A DNA stretch of 64,000 nucleotides from Ruegeria pomeroyi (GCF_021405525.1 NZ_JAGQAG010000001.1:3696001-3760000), one strand, 5' to 3'; positions 1-8,898 are shown, counted from the stretch's first letter. Numbers and translations: made by a program. Notes: generated from the letters alone by a model not told the origin.

Positions 1-1094
1 ACCGACAGAAGCTATCAGATTTCAGGCTCTCATCCTTTACTTCGCCTACTATCGAAACCAACCGCCCAACCCAGAGTACGAGGCAACAACAATACCTGAA
101 TCGGGTTGGAACACCTTCCTTCAAAGTCGGAGAGGTCGAGACAGCCGGGTCCACCCGCCTGATCTGGGAGCCTCCGGCAAAACCCATCCAAGTAGAAAAG
201 CAGCTTCGGATATCTCCGTATTCCGCCTTGTCCAGGGACGGACTGCTTTCACAACCGCGCGTATTACATTCGGCAACAAGCGACTCGGAAACGGTTTCCG
301 CCGCGAACGACCAAACGGCCAAATCGGTTGACAAAGAGCGGATCGCTTCGGCCATCGAGATCTCGGCCAACATGAAAGGGGGCGAAGAAGCAACCCAGCG
401 CCCTACACAGGAAAAGGTGCGGGTAACTGGCGCACTGGAAAGTACCGTTCCGGAAACTGACCTGCCTCGAGCCGATCGGGCCATGATAAAACAACGGGTC
501 GCGGTGAGCGCCGCCAAAGCTCAAGAGTTCGCATCAACTCCCCTCCAACCGTTTGCGAACTTATCCACGGCCCGGTTTCCGATCAGCGCCGACTTGTTGA
601 TGGAGCATGGGGGCGAGCGACTCTTGGACATGTCATTTGCCACGCCCGCCGCTTCCGGCACTCAATCCTTAGTTCACACGACAGCAATCACCGCAGAGGC
701 GGTGCGAAATATTGGTGGGCAACTAGCTGCTGCGGTCGCCAACCGACCCGATGCGGGCAGCGTCGAAATCGCGCTTGATCCCGAAGAGCTGGGACGCGTG
801 CAGATGACTCTAAAAACCCGCGGTGACATTCTGACACTGACGATCTTTGCGGACAGGCCCGAAACGCTCGACCTAATGCGGCGCCATATCGACGAGTTAT
901 CCGCGGATTTCCGCGATATGGGATTCGCCGATGTCTCCTTCAGTTTCGGTGGGTCGCAAAGCGAAACAGGCGACGATACCGAGCAAAGATCAAACGGCGG
1001 GGAACCGAAGATGCATACGCCCGAATCACTCCCATCAATCGAACCTGACAACAGACTACGTATCGCTACCAGCGGCTTGGACATAAGGCTTTGA
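1..1094 (+). CDS. fliK: Flagellar hook-length control protein FliK, 5'-truncated by window edge
   Basis: FliK is the secreted ruler that measures hook length and switches the flagellar export gate from hook to filament substrates. The reading frame is open from base 3 to the TGA at 1092-1094, so the gene starts outside the window; the TTG at 228 is only an internal codon. The visible part has a low-complexity N-terminal stretch and then a Flg_hook-type C-terminal domain, recognisable by VEIALDPEELGRVQM and the following amphipathic region. It lies 3 bases upstream of flgD, which supports a flagellar operon. FliK is poorly conserved outside the C-terminal domain, so the call rests on that domain and on the neighbour. 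Confidence 0.85.
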   Translation, partial: RQKLSDFRLSSFTSPTIETNRPTQSTRQQQYLNRVGTPSFKVGEVETAGSTRLIWEPPAKPIQVEKQLRISPYSALSRDGLLSQPRVLHSATSDSETVSAANDQTAKSVDKERIASAIEISANMKGGEEATQRPTQEKVRVTGALESTVPETDLPRADRAMIKQRVAVSAAKAQEFASTPLQPFANLSTARFPISADLLMEHGGERLLDMSFATPAASGTQSLVHTTAITAEAVRNIGGQLAAAVANRPDAGSVEIALDPEELGRVQMTLKTRGDILTLTIFADRPETLDLMRRHIDELSADFRDMGFADVSFSFGGSQSETGDDTEQRSNGGEPKMHTPESLPSIEPDNRLRIATSGLDIRL

Positions 1095-1097
1095 ACC

Positions 1098-1766
1098 ATG
1101 GTCACAGCGGTAAACCCTGTCACGGCGGCAACTCAACAGAAATCGTCGCCCTCCAACGCCCAGGATTCGCGCGTTCTTAGTTCTGATTTCAACACATTCA
1201 TTCGAATGCTTACAACCCAAGCAAAATACCAGAACCCGCTCGAACCTCTTGATTCTTCAGAATACGCCGCTCAGCTGGCGCAATTCTCGATGGTCGAACA
1301 ACAGACAAAAACCAACGACACCCTAGCCGCCTTGGTGGAGAAGATGGGTGCCACCAATATGGCGGAATTGTCAAACTGGATCGGCAAAGACGCCCGCGCA
1401 ATTGCCCCGGTACACTTCAGTGGTTCTCCCGTTACCGTATCGCCCGCTCCACTCGCTGCTGCCGACAAAGCCTACCTGGTTGTGCGCGACGCACAGGGCG
1501 AAATCATAGACCGCTACGAGATACCGGTTTCCGCAGAGCCTGTTACCTGGTCCGGGTTGGAAAGCGACGGGTCGCAACGAGCCCACGGTCTTTATAGTAT
1601 TGCGATCCAAAGCTACAAGTCAGACGAATTGCTGCTGGACGAGGCCGCCTCCGTTTATCACCCGGTGACCGAAGCCCAGATCGAGAATGGCGAAGTGATC
1701 TTGATCCTTGAGGGCGGTCAGGCGATTTTGGCCAATATGGTAACCGGCGTGCGCGCGAACGGCTGA
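1098..1766 (+). CDS. flgD: Flagellar hook assembly (hook cap) protein FlgD
   Basis: FlgD forms the cap on which hook subunits FlgE polymerise outside the cell; it is exported by the flagellar type III apparatus and lost when the hook is finished. The 222-residue product carries the family's N-terminal signature (FIRMLTTQAKYQNPLEPLDS at about residues 35-54, then the Q-rich QLAQFSMVEQ). A C-terminal region of beta strands matches the FlgD Ig/tudor-like domains. The ATG at 1098 follows the fliK stop by 3 bases, so the two are probably translationally coupled. Length is normal for alphaproteobacterial FlgD. It is the last flagellar gene in the window. Confidence 0.9.
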   Translation: MVTAVNPVTAATQQKSSPSNAQDSRVLSSDFNTFIRMLTTQAKYQNPLEPLDSSEYAAQLAQFSMVEQQTKTNDTLAALVEKMGATNMAELSNWIGKDARAIAPVHFSGSPVTVSPAPLAAADKAYLVVRDAQGEIIDRYEIPVSAEPVTWSGLESDGSQRAHGLYSIAIQSYKSDELLLDEAASVYHPVTEAQIENGEVILILEGGQAILANMVTGVRANG

Positions 1767-1830
1767 TCCGCTCGTCGCCCCGGGTTGCCAAGGCGGGCGG
1801 GACTGCCCGCGCCAAGAACCTGAGGCCGAG

Positions 1831-2700
1831 TTGGAACAGACAGAGCATATCCCGCCCCCGGGTCTTGTCGCGCAGCTGCGCGAACGTGGCCTGTTGCAGA
1901 ATGGTGACCGGTTCGAAACGCTTTATGGCGGGCGCACCAACAGGGTCTGGCGGTTGCTTGGCCCGGCCGACGATCTGGTGGTGAAGCTCTATCGCAGGGA
2001 TTTCGATAACCCTCTGTTCGGCAACGATGCACAGCTTGAGGCGCTCTGCCTGAACCAGCTGCAGGGCACCGGGCTGGCTCCGCAACTGCGGGCTTCGGGC
2101 ACGCTGGCGCAAGAGGCATGGGTCGTCTACGACCATGCCCCAGGCGACCCATGGCAATCTGACCCGACGGTCGCTGCCCGAATTCTGGCTATTCTGCACC
2201 GGCGGGCGCTCAACATCCCGGCGCCAGTGGGCTGCAACGGCAGCGCCGCCATAGGTGCGCATGCCGAGGCCATTCTGGCGCGCTGCACTCACGCCGACCG
2301 CGAATTGCTCCAGAAAGCGCGGCCGCAGGCAGCGACGATCGATCCGGGGCCTACCTGTCTGATCCATGGCGACCCGGTTGCTGGAAACCTGTTGGTTTCC
2401 GGCAACCAGGCGATCCTGATCGACTGGCAATGCCCTGCCATCGGCGACCCGGCCGAGGATCTGGCGATGTTCCTGTCGCCGGCCATGCAGCAGGTCTATC
2501 GGGGCGCTCCTCTGACAGCAGCAGAGGAGCAGCAGTTTCTTGGCGCCTATGAAGACACCGGCACGGTGGCGCGTTACCTGTCGCTGAAGCCGTGGTTTCA
2601 CTGGCGCATGGCGGCCTATTGCCTTTGGCGGACCCGGAATGGGGCGCCCGATTATGCCCCGGCCTTTGAGCTTGAGAGCGCGGCACTGGCAGCCTGCTGA
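1831..2700 (+). CDS. APH/choline kinase-like phosphotransferase
   Basis: The protein belongs to the aminoglycoside phosphotransferase/choline kinase fold, which transfers phosphate from ATP to small hydroxylated substrates. Over 289 residues it shows a candidate ATP-binding lysine (VVKLY, Lys52), the Brenner catalytic motif HGDPVAGN at 179-186, and the metal-binding IDWQ at 197-200 followed by GDPAEDLA. The best start is TTG 1831 with a weak GAGG six bases upstream; the frame stays open upstream, so the start is uncertain. It stands alone between the flagellar genes and a convergent oxidase, giving no clue to substrate. Choline, ethanolamine, a sugar or an amino acid are all possible; antibiotic resistance should not be assumed. 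Confidence 0.72.
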   Translation: MEQTEHIPPPGLVAQLRERGLLQNGDRFETLYGGRTNRVWRLLGPADDLVVKLYRRDFDNPLFGNDAQLEALCLNQLQGTGLAPQLRASGTLAQEAWVVYDHAPGDPWQSDPTVAARILAILHRRALNIPAPVGCNGSAAIGAHAEAILARCTHADRELLQKARPQAATIDPGPTCLIHGDPVAGNLLVSGNQAILIDWQCPAIGDPAEDLAMFLSPAMQQVYRGAPLTAAEEQQFLGAYEDTGTVARYLSLKPWFHWRMAAYCLWRTRNGAPDYAPAFELESAALAAC

Positions 2701-2704
2701 GCGA

Positions 2705-4009
2705 TCAAAGATCGCCCAGCCCAAGCACCAGATAGACCGGCGGCATGATCGCACGGCGGAACCGGCCAAGGGGAAAACGCGCCAAGGGTGTTTTCATCGC
2801 GTGCGGCAAACCAGGGTCCGAGCCCAGCGCCAGCCGCGCCAATGCGCGCCCAGAATAGGTTCCCATCGCCACCCCGTTACCGTGATAGGCAAGCCCGGCA
2901 AACAGGCCCGGCGTCCCCGGCACCGGGCCGACATAGGGCATCAACCCCCGGGTCAGACAGACCATCCCGGACCACAAGTTGGTTGCCTCGACCCCCGTCC
3001 ATGCCGGGAACATCGCATTGAAATGCCGACGCAACCGGGCGTGGATACTGGCCTCGGCACGGGGAGAGGAAAGCAGCCCACCACGCATACCGAACAGAAA
3101 CCTCCGGTCCGGCATCAGGCGAAAATAGTGGAGCAGGTTGCGCGTGTCATAGGCCATCTGGTCCGAGGTCCAACCCTGCGCTTGCAGTTCTGCTTCGGAC
3201 AGGGGGCGGGTGACCATGACGCTCGACTGCGCGGGCATGTAACGGCCAGCGAGCCAGGGCGGCATGTCCTCGCTGGAATAGCCGTTGGTGCAGATCAGTA
3301 CGGTCTCTGCCTTGATCCGGGCCTTTGGCGTATGCAGGATATGGCCCCGCGCGCCCTGCTCGATCCGGTTGACAGGGCTGTTTTGGAACAGGCGCGCACC
3401 CGACGCCGCAGCAGCAGCGGCCAGGCCGAACAGGTATTTGCGCGGATTCAAGGCAAAACCGACATCGCTGGTCAGCCCGCCAAGGAACTCTCCGTTCAGA
3501 CCTTCGGTCGCCAGCTCGTGTTTCTCGTGCACACGACCATGCCCCGCGTCTGCCTGACGGCGCAGCGCGTCCATGGCGCGGGCGTTATGCGCCAATTGTG
3601 TTTCGCCATGCGAATGGGTGTCAGCACTGATCAGGTGCCGTTCGATCAGGCTGGCGACAAGAGCAACCGCCTCTCTCTCGGCGTCATCGAACGCGTGCGC
3701 GCCCTCGGCGCCATAACGTCTGCGTTTCTGGGCATCGCTCAGCTTGGAACCGCCCAGACAGCAGAACCCGCCATTGCGGCCCGAAGCGCCCCAACCGGGG
3801 GCCTTGGCCTCGAACACCGCAACCGATACCCCGCTTTCGGCAAGGTGCAACGCGGCCGACATGCCGGTGAAACCACCGCCGATAATCGCGACGTCCGCTC
3901 GAATGTCGCCCGCCACAACGGGCCAGTCCGGCGCGGCGATGGTCTCGTCCCACCAGCAGCCCGCGCGCGGCCCGTCACCATAGGCATACTCGGAAAAGAT
4001 CCGACGCAT
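2705..4009 (-). CDS. FAD-dependent amine oxidase, PuuB/gamma-glutamylputrescine oxidase-like (DAO family)
   Basis: This is a D-amino-acid-oxidase-type flavoenzyme. In PuuB-like members it oxidises gamma-glutamylputrescine or a related polyamine to an aldehyde with release of ammonia and peroxide. The 434-residue sequence has an N-terminal ADVAIIGGGFTG dinucleotide-binding loop (about residue 40), the GASGRNGGF segment typical of this subfamily, and a C-terminal GLAYHGNGVAMGTYSGR flavin-binding strand. Its ATG overlaps the TGA of the upstream permease (TGATG at 4009), so it is the last gene of a polyamine-uptake operon, which supports a polyamine substrate. No glutamylputrescine synthetase is visible nearby, so glycine/sarcosine-type or direct amine oxidation remains possible. 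Confidence 0.75.
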   Translation of the reverse strand: MRRIFSEYAYGDGPRAGCWWDETIAAPDWPVVAGDIRADVAIIGGGFTGMSAALHLAESGVSVAVFEAKAPGWGASGRNGGFCCLGGSKLSDAQKRRRYGAEGAHAFDDAEREAVALVASLIERHLISADTHSHGETQLAHNARAMDALRRQADAGHGRVHEKHELATEGLNGEFLGGLTSDVGFALNPRKYLFGLAAAAAASGARLFQNSPVNRIEQGARGHILHTPKARIKAETVLICTNGYSSEDMPPWLAGRYMPAQSSVMVTRPLSEAELQAQGWTSDQMAYDTRNLLHYFRLMPDRRFLFGMRGGLLSSPRAEASIHARLRRHFNAMFPAWTGVEATNLWSGMVCLTRGLMPYVGPVPGTPGLFAGLAYHGNGVAMGTYSGRALARLALGSDPGLPHAMKTPLARFPLGRFRRAIMPPVYLVLGLGDL

Positions 4010-4824
4010 CAGCCGCGGGCCGCCGCCTGTTCATCCCGTTTCTGGCGCACCAACGCCTGTTTCGAGATCAACGAGGCGCTGATCACGCCAACGGTGACGA
4101 TGCCAATCATGATCGTGCTAAGCGCGTTGATCTCGGGGCTGACCCCAAGACGCACCGCCGAGAAGATCTTGATCGGCAGGGTGGTCGCCGCAGGACCCGA
4201 GGTAAAGGAGGCGATCACCAGATCGTCCAGCGACAGGGTAAAGGCCAAAAGCCAGCCCGAGATCACCGCAGGCGCGATGATGGGCAGGGTAACCAACCGA
4301 AAGGCCTCGGCCGGGGAGCAGCCCAAATCCAGCGCCGCCTCTTCCAGCGAACGGTCGAAAGTAACCAGCCGCGAGGACACCACCACCGAGACATAACACA
4401 TGGCAAAGGTCGTATGCGCCAATACGATGGTCATCACGCCGCGATCCAGACCTATCCCGATGAAGAGCAGCAAGAGCGACAGGCCGGTGATCACCTCGGG
4501 CATCACCAGCGGCGCATAGATCATGCCCGAGAACAGGGTACGGCCCATGAACCGTCCTGCCCGCACCAGCACCAGCGCCGCCATCGTGCCCAGGATGGTG
4601 GCCAGGGTCGAGGACATCACGGCAACCTTGAGTGTGACCCAGGCCGCGTTCAGGAACGCATCATTCTGGAACAGCTCGCCATACCATTTGGTCGAGAACC
4701 CGGCCCAGACCGTCACCAGCTTGCTCTCGTTGAAGCTGTAGACGATCAGGATCAGCATCGGGATATAGAGAAACGCAAACCCCAGTGTCAGCGACACGGT
4801 GTTGAACCAGCTCATCCTGCTCAT
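4009..4824 (-). CDS. potI: Putrescine/polyamine ABC transporter permease, PotI/PotC type
   Basis: This is an inner-membrane permease of a polyamine importer. The 271 residues contain about six hydrophobic segments and the binding-protein-dependent permease loop that docks to the ATPase (EEAALDLGCSPAEAFRLVTL, about residues 161-180). The segment SLDDLVIASFTSGP is characteristic of PotC/PotI proteins. The ATG overlaps the stop of the upstream permease (ATGA at 4821-4824), and its own stop overlaps the start of the flavin oxidase, so three genes are tightly coupled. Length is standard for the family. Putrescine versus spermidine specificity cannot be read from the permease. Confidence 0.87.
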   Translation of the reverse strand: MSRMSWFNTVSLTLGFAFLYIPMLILIVYSFNESKLVTVWAGFSTKWYGELFQNDAFLNAAWVTLKVAVMSSTLATILGTMAALVLVRAGRFMGRTLFSGMIYAPLVMPEVITGLSLLLLFIGIGLDRGVMTIVLAHTTFAMCYVSVVVSSRLVTFDRSLEEAALDLGCSPAEAFRLVTLPIIAPAVISGWLLAFTLSLDDLVIASFTSGPAATTLPIKIFSAVRLGVSPEINALSTIMIGIVTVGVISASLISKQALVRQKRDEQAAARG

Positions 4825-5702
4825 TTCTCGGCCTCCGCCTGTTTCTGCTGGTTACGCTGGAACAGCACGATGGGCACCACGAGGATCAACAGCAGCACCA
4901 CGGCCACCGCCGAGGCAACCGGCCAGTCGCGGTTCGAGAAGAACTCTTCCCACAGAACCTTGCCGATCATCAGCGTGCCGGACCCGCCCAACAGCGAGGG
5001 GATCACAAACTCACCCAAAACCGGAATGAAGACCAGAAAACAGCCCGCGATGATACCAGGCCGGGACAGCGGGATGGTGACTAGCCAAAAGGCCTGCGCC
5101 CGCGAACAGCCCAGATCCTCGGCGGCCTCGATCAGCGACCCGTCCAGCCGGTCAAGCGCCGAATAGATTGGCAGGATCATGAAGGGCAGATAGGTATAGA
5201 CGATACCGATATAGACCGCCGTATTGGTGTTCAGAATGGTCAGCGGCTCTGAGATGATCCCGGTCCAGAGCAGGATCTGGTTCAGGTAACCTTCGTTCGA
5301 CAGGATACCCATCCACGCATAGACGCGGATCAGGAACGACGTCCAGAACGGCAGGATCACCAGCATCATCAGGGTCGGGCGCCATTCCTCGGGCGCGCGC
5401 GCCATGGCATAGGCAATGGGATAGCCCGCCACCAATGTCAGCACCGTCGCTGTAAGCGCGATCTTGAGACTGCTCAGATAGGCTTTCCAATACAGGTCAT
5501 CTTCGGTCAGAAAGATGAAATTCTCGAAATCCAATTCCCGGACAAAGGCCATGATACCTTCGGCCCAGTCGAATTGCGGGAAATAGGGCGGCCGGGCGAT
5601 GGCCGCATCCGACAGCGAGATTTTCAGCACGATGGCGAAGGGCACCAGGAACAGCACCAGCAGCCAGGCATAGGGAATGGCGATCAGCAGGAACCGGCGC
5701 AT
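4821..5702 (-). CDS. potH: Putrescine/polyamine ABC transporter permease, PotH/PotB type
   Basis: This is the second membrane subunit of the importer. I place the start at ATG 5702, not at the upstream in-frame codon at 5738, because it forms a TGATG overlap with the ATPase stop and gives a natural N-terminus (MRRFLLIAIPYAWLL) leading straight into the first membrane helix. The 293 residues contain six predicted helices and the EAA-like loop AAEDLGCSRAQAFWLVTIPL. PotH-like features include LPFWTSFLIRVYAWMGIL. It lies in an operon with the ATPase, the PotI-like permease and an amine oxidase. Confidence 0.87.
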   Translation of the reverse strand: MRRFLLIAIPYAWLLVLFLVPFAIVLKISLSDAAIARPPYFPQFDWAEGIMAFVRELDFENFIFLTEDDLYWKAYLSSLKIALTATVLTLVAGYPIAYAMARAPEEWRPTLMMLVILPFWTSFLIRVYAWMGILSNEGYLNQILLWTGIISEPLTILNTNTAVYIGIVYTYLPFMILPIYSALDRLDGSLIEAAEDLGCSRAQAFWLVTIPLSRPGIIAGCFLVFIPVLGEFVIPSLLGGSGTLMIGKVLWEEFFSNRDWPVASAVAVVLLLILVVPIVLFQRNQQKQAEAEK

Positions 5703-6829
5703 CAGTTTGCCAGCAGCACACCCGCCGTGGCTGTCCATGACAGCCAGACGGTGTCTTCCCAGGTAAAGCTGCGGCGCGAGATGCGGCGCGTGTTCGAGGT
5801 CTGCGCCTTGATGATCGAACCGTCCGCAAGTTCGACGTAATAGGTGGACAGATTGCCCAGATAGGCAATGTCATGCACCCTTCCCTGCACCGCATTGGCG
5901 GCATCGGCGGGGCGTTCGGCGCTGATCGCCACTTTTTCGGGGCGGATGGCCAGATGGCATTTCTGCCCCTTGTCGAACTTGGCAGAGGATTTCGCGGTCA
6001 GCGCCGGCTGCCCCTCGGCCCAGTCGATGTGATAGCCGTCTTCGCCCTCGGGCGTGGCGCGGCCCTCGATGATGTTCACGTCGCCGATGAAGTCGGCCAC
6101 ATAGACGGAATTGGGGGTTTCATAGATGCGGTCAGGCGTGGCGACCTGCATCAGCTGGCCCTGATCCATGACCGCGACACGGCTGGCCACGGTCATTGCC
6201 TCTTCCTGATCGTGGGTCACGATCACGAATGTGGTGCCCGTCTTCTCCTGGATATCCATCAGTTCGAACTGGGTATCCTGGCGCAGTTTCTTGTCCAGCG
6301 CGCCCAGCGGCTCGTCCAACAGCAACAGTTTCGGTGCCTTGGCCAGCGATCGGGCCAGTGCCACCCGCTGCCGTTGACCGCCCGAGATCTGGTGCGGTTT
6401 GCGATGGGCGAATTTCTCCAGCCGGACCAGACGCAGCATCTCTTCGACGCGGGCCTTGATCTCGTCCTTGGACTTGCTGTCGCGACGCAGGCCAAAGGCT
6501 ATGTTGTCCCAGACGCTGAGATGCGGGAACAAGGCATAGGACTGAAACATCATGTTCACCGCGCGCTTGTTCGGCGGAACCGGCGCAATGTCCTGTCCCG
6601 CCAACTCGATGACGCCCTCGGTGGCGGTTTCAAATCCGGCCAGCATGCGCATCATCGTGGTCTTGCCACAGCCGGACGGGCCAAGCAGGGCAAAGAACTC
6701 GCGCTCGAAAATATCCAGCGTAAGGTTGTCGATGGCGGTGAATTCGCCAAACCGCTTGGTCACGTTCTTGAAACGGATCAGCGGTTTCGCATCGGGGTCT
6801 TCCCAAGGCGCGAAGGTCGATGATTGCAA
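5702..6829 (-). CDS. potG: Putrescine/polyamine ABC transporter ATP-binding subunit, PotG/PotA type
   Basis: This ATPase energises polyamine import. It shows Walker A (GPSGCGKTT), Q-loop (MFQSYALFP), ABC signature (SGGQRQRVALARSLA), Walker B (LLLLDEPLGALD) and the switch histidine (VTHDQEEA). A C-terminal TOBE-type regulatory region follows after about residue 240. It is 375 residues long, normal for PotA/PotG. The start is TTG 6829 with only a weak purine-rich region upstream; no better in-frame start is seen. It lies 80 bases downstream of the binding-protein gene, separated by a GC-rich stem-loop, and overlaps potH by one base. Confidence 0.88.
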   Translation of the reverse strand: MQSSTFAPWEDPDAKPLIRFKNVTKRFGEFTAIDNLTLDIFEREFFALLGPSGCGKTTMMRMLAGFETATEGVIELAGQDIAPVPPNKRAVNMMFQSYALFPHLSVWDNIAFGLRRDSKSKDEIKARVEEMLRLVRLEKFAHRKPHQISGGQRQRVALARSLAKAPKLLLLDEPLGALDKKLRQDTQFELMDIQEKTGTTFVIVTHDQEEAMTVASRVAVMDQGQLMQVATPDRIYETPNSVYVADFIGDVNIIEGRATPEGEDGYHIDWAEGQPALTAKSSAKFDKGQKCHLAIRPEKVAISAERPADAANAVQGRVHDIAYLGNLSTYYVELADGSIIKAQTSNTRRISRRSFTWEDTVWLSWTATAGVLLAN

Positions 6830-6866
6830 GGCTGGCCCCCGTATTCGGCTAAATGGGGTTGAGACT

Positions 6867-6890
6867 GGGGCAGGCCGTCAGGCCCGCCCC
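6867..6890 (-). terminator. Stem-loop between binding protein and ATPase genes
   Basis: A ten-base-pair GC-rich inverted repeat (GGGGCAGGCC / GGCCCGCCCC, one mismatch, four-base loop) follows the binding-protein stop on the minus strand. There is no T-tract, so full termination is unlikely. Such structures commonly stabilise the abundant binding-protein mRNA relative to the downstream subunits. Confidence 0.45.
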
Positions 6891-6909
6891 TCATAAGGTC
6901 CGGACCGGA

Positions 6910-7995
6910 TCAGGTGCCCGATTTGACCTTGGTCCACAGACGGGTGACCGTCCGCTGGATTTTCGCCGGATAAGGCGTGGTGGTATAGAGGTTGTCCATG
7001 GTTTCCGCGTCCGGATAGATCGCGGTGTCGCCGATCACGTCCTCGACCAGGAACTCCTGGCTCGCCTTGTTGCCATTGGCGTAATAGACATAGTTCGACG
7101 CAGCGGCCATGTTCTGGGCGTCCATGATGAAGTTCAGGAACACATGCGCCGCATCCGGGTTCGGTGCGTCGACCGGAATGGCCATCTGGTCGAACCACAT
7201 CAGCGAGCCCTGCCTGAAGGCGTGATACTCGATCTCGACGCCATTGTCGGCCTCGGCCGCGCGGTCACGCGCCTGAAGGATATCGCCCGACCAGCCGATC
7301 GCCACGCAGATGTCGCCATTGGCCAGCGCGTTGATGTATTCCGAGCTGTGGAACTTCTGGATGTAGGGGCGCACCGCCATCAGCACCGGTTCGGTCTTGG
7401 CGATCACATCGGCGTCGTGGCTGTCGGGGTTCTCACCCAGATATTTCAGTGTCGCCGGGATGATCTCGGTCGGTGCATCCAGGAAATGCACGCCGCAGGC
7501 GGCCAGCTTTTCCATGTTCTCGGGCTTGAACACCAGATCCATGCTGTTCATCGGCGCGTCTTCGCCCAGCACTTCCTTGACCTTGCCGACGTTCACACCC
7601 AGGCCGGTGGTGCCCCACATGTAGTTGATCGAATACTCGTTGCCCGGATCGTATTGCGCGGTACGGGATTCGATCTGGTCCCACATGTTTGCGTGGTTGG
7701 GCAGCTTGGACATGTCCAGCTTCTGGAAGGCGCCTGCCTGAATCTGACGTTGCAGGAAAGTTCCGGTCGGCACCACCACGTCATAGCCGGACCCGCCGGC
7801 GAGCATCTTGGTCTCCAGCACCTCGTTGCTGTCGAACACGTCATAGATCAGCGTGATGCCGGTCTCGGCCTCGAACTTGGCCAGCAACTCCTCGTCGATA
7901 TAGTCCGACCAGTTGTAGACGCGCACTTCGTCCGCAAAGGCCGTCGAGCTTGCCAGCGCAACCACCGCCGTGAGTGTCAGCGATTTGAATGTCAT
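6910..7995 (-). CDS. potF: Periplasmic putrescine/polyamine-binding protein, PotF type
   Basis: This periplasmic receptor captures the polyamine and delivers it to the PotGHI-like complex. The 361-residue product begins with a Sec signal peptide (MTFKSLTLTAVVALASSTAFA, cleavage likely after AFA), then VRVYNWSDYIDEELL, the family's typical first strand. Later segments (YDVVVPTG, YMWGTTGLGVN, GWSGDILQA) match PotF/PotD. The ATG at 7995 has GGGAGA nine bases upstream. It is first in its operon, divergent from the GntR regulator gene; a TTGATCAA palindrome in the shared control region suggests regulation by that protein. Confidence 0.88.
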   Translation of the reverse strand: MTFKSLTLTAVVALASSTAFADEVRVYNWSDYIDEELLAKFEAETGITLIYDVFDSNEVLETKMLAGGSGYDVVVPTGTFLQRQIQAGAFQKLDMSKLPNHANMWDQIESRTAQYDPGNEYSINYMWGTTGLGVNVGKVKEVLGEDAPMNSMDLVFKPENMEKLAACGVHFLDAPTEIIPATLKYLGENPDSHDADVIAKTEPVLMAVRPYIQKFHSSEYINALANGDICVAIGWSGDILQARDRAAEADNGVEIEYHAFRQGSLMWFDQMAIPVDAPNPDAAHVFLNFIMDAQNMAAASNYVYYANGNKASQEFLVEDVIGDTAIYPDAETMDNLYTTTPYPAKIQRTVTRLWTKVKSGT

Positions 7996-8042
7996 TGAGT
8001 GTCTCCCTGCAAGGTGGCGGGTATCTTCCCACCTCGGTAGAT

Positions 8043-8050
8043 TTGATCAA
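8043..8050. promoter_or_regulatory. Candidate GntR operator TTGATCAA, divergent potF/gntR region
   Basis: An 8-bp perfect palindrome TTGATCAA (in context ATTTGATCAAG) lies about 48 bases upstream of potF and 92 bases upstream of the GntR gene. The same TTTGATCA core occurs as a longer palindrome before the aminotransferase gene (8844-8857). Sharing between two control regions flanking one FCD-type GntR gene suggests an operator. Confidence 0.45.
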
Positions 8051-8141
8051 GTTTTGCCTTCTGCGGCAACAGTGTTTATGTTTTCACCTAGTCGCAAGTC
8101 TGACAAGTCGTCATGACGAAATAGGGGCAACTCCTTTGAAT

Positions 8142-8822
8142 ATGATCAAAAAAGCTGCATCCGGGCCCACTCCGAGTGAAGGAAAACAGCCTGTTCACGA
8201 ACAGGTTTATCAGATGTTGCGGGCCCGAATCCTGTTCGGAGAGCTGGCTCCGGGGCAGGCCGTGACCATCCAGGGGCTGACTGATTCGCTGGGTGTCGGG
8301 ATGACTCCGGTACGCGAGGCGATCCGCCGCCTGATGTCCGAAGGCGCGCTGTCATTTCAGGGCAACCGGCGGGTTAGCGTACCGGTGCTGACCCAGAACG
8401 ATTTGCAGCAGGTTATTTTCGTAAGAAAATCAATCGAGGCCGAACTCGCCCGCCGCGCGGCCGAGAGGATGACACCCGAAGCCGTTGCTCGGCTGGTGGA
8501 GTTGGATTCTGCACTGGATCAGGCGATCGAGAGTGGCGATGTGGGCGGATATCTGCGCTCGAACTATGATTTTCACGCTCTGCTCTATCAGGTGGCGGAC
8601 GCGCCGATCCTCACCGAAATGGCAGAACGGCTATGGCTGCGATTCGGCCCGTCGCTCAGGGTGGTCTGCGGTCGGTTCGGCACCCAGAACCTTCCGGACC
8701 GGCACAAGGAAATGCTCGATGCCTTGCGCGCAGGCGATGTCGACGGGGTCGCTCTTGCCATGGAACAGGACGTCGAACAGGGCATGGAACAGATGGCCGG
8801 AGTACTGGCGGAAAACGTCTGA
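8142..8822 (+). CDS. GntR-family transcriptional regulator, FCD (FadR-like) subfamily
   Basis: This is a ligand-responsive DNA-binding regulator. Residues 20-85 form the winged helix (VYQMLRARILFGELAPGQAV, then GVGMTPVREAIRRL, the recognition-helix region). Residues from about 95 to 226 form an all-helical FCD ligand domain with spaced Asp/His candidates for metal binding (DFHALLYQVADAP, PDRHKEML). ATG 8142 is used because an upstream in-frame codon at 7989 overlaps the potF start. TTG 8136 has a better-spaced AGGGG and is a real alternative. Its position between a putrescine importer and a putrescine-type aminotransferase implies control of polyamine uptake and catabolism, with polyamine or an aldehyde/acid product as effector (inference). 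Confidence 0.85.
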   Translation: MIKKAASGPTPSEGKQPVHEQVYQMLRARILFGELAPGQAVTIQGLTDSLGVGMTPVREAIRRLMSEGALSFQGNRRVSVPVLTQNDLQQVIFVRKSIEAELARRAAERMTPEAVARLVELDSALDQAIESGDVGGYLRSNYDFHALLYQVADAPILTEMAERLWLRFGPSLRVVCGRFGTQNLPDRHKEMLDALRAGDVDGVALAMEQDVEQGMEQMAGVLAENV

Positions 8823-8843
8823 GATCACGATTCGATTTGACAC

Positions 8844-8857
8844 GATCAAATTTGATC
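8844..8857. promoter_or_regulatory. Candidate GntR operator, 14-bp palindrome before the aminotransferase gene
   Basis: GATCAAATTTGATC is a perfect 14-bp palindrome located 41 bases upstream of the aminotransferase ATG and just after the GntR stop. It shares TTTGATCA with the palindrome in the potF/gntR divergent region. A promoter for the aminotransferase would have to lie in this short gap, so the palindrome is well placed to control it. Confidence 0.5.
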
Positions 8858-8898
8858 ATATTCTGCCATCAAGACCGTTTTTGCAGGAGACTCACCCG

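Noticed and set aside
1831-2700. Aminoglycoside resistance gene
   Set aside because: The APH fold is shared by many metabolic kinases, and nothing in the context (no mobile element, no resistance genes) supports a resistance role.
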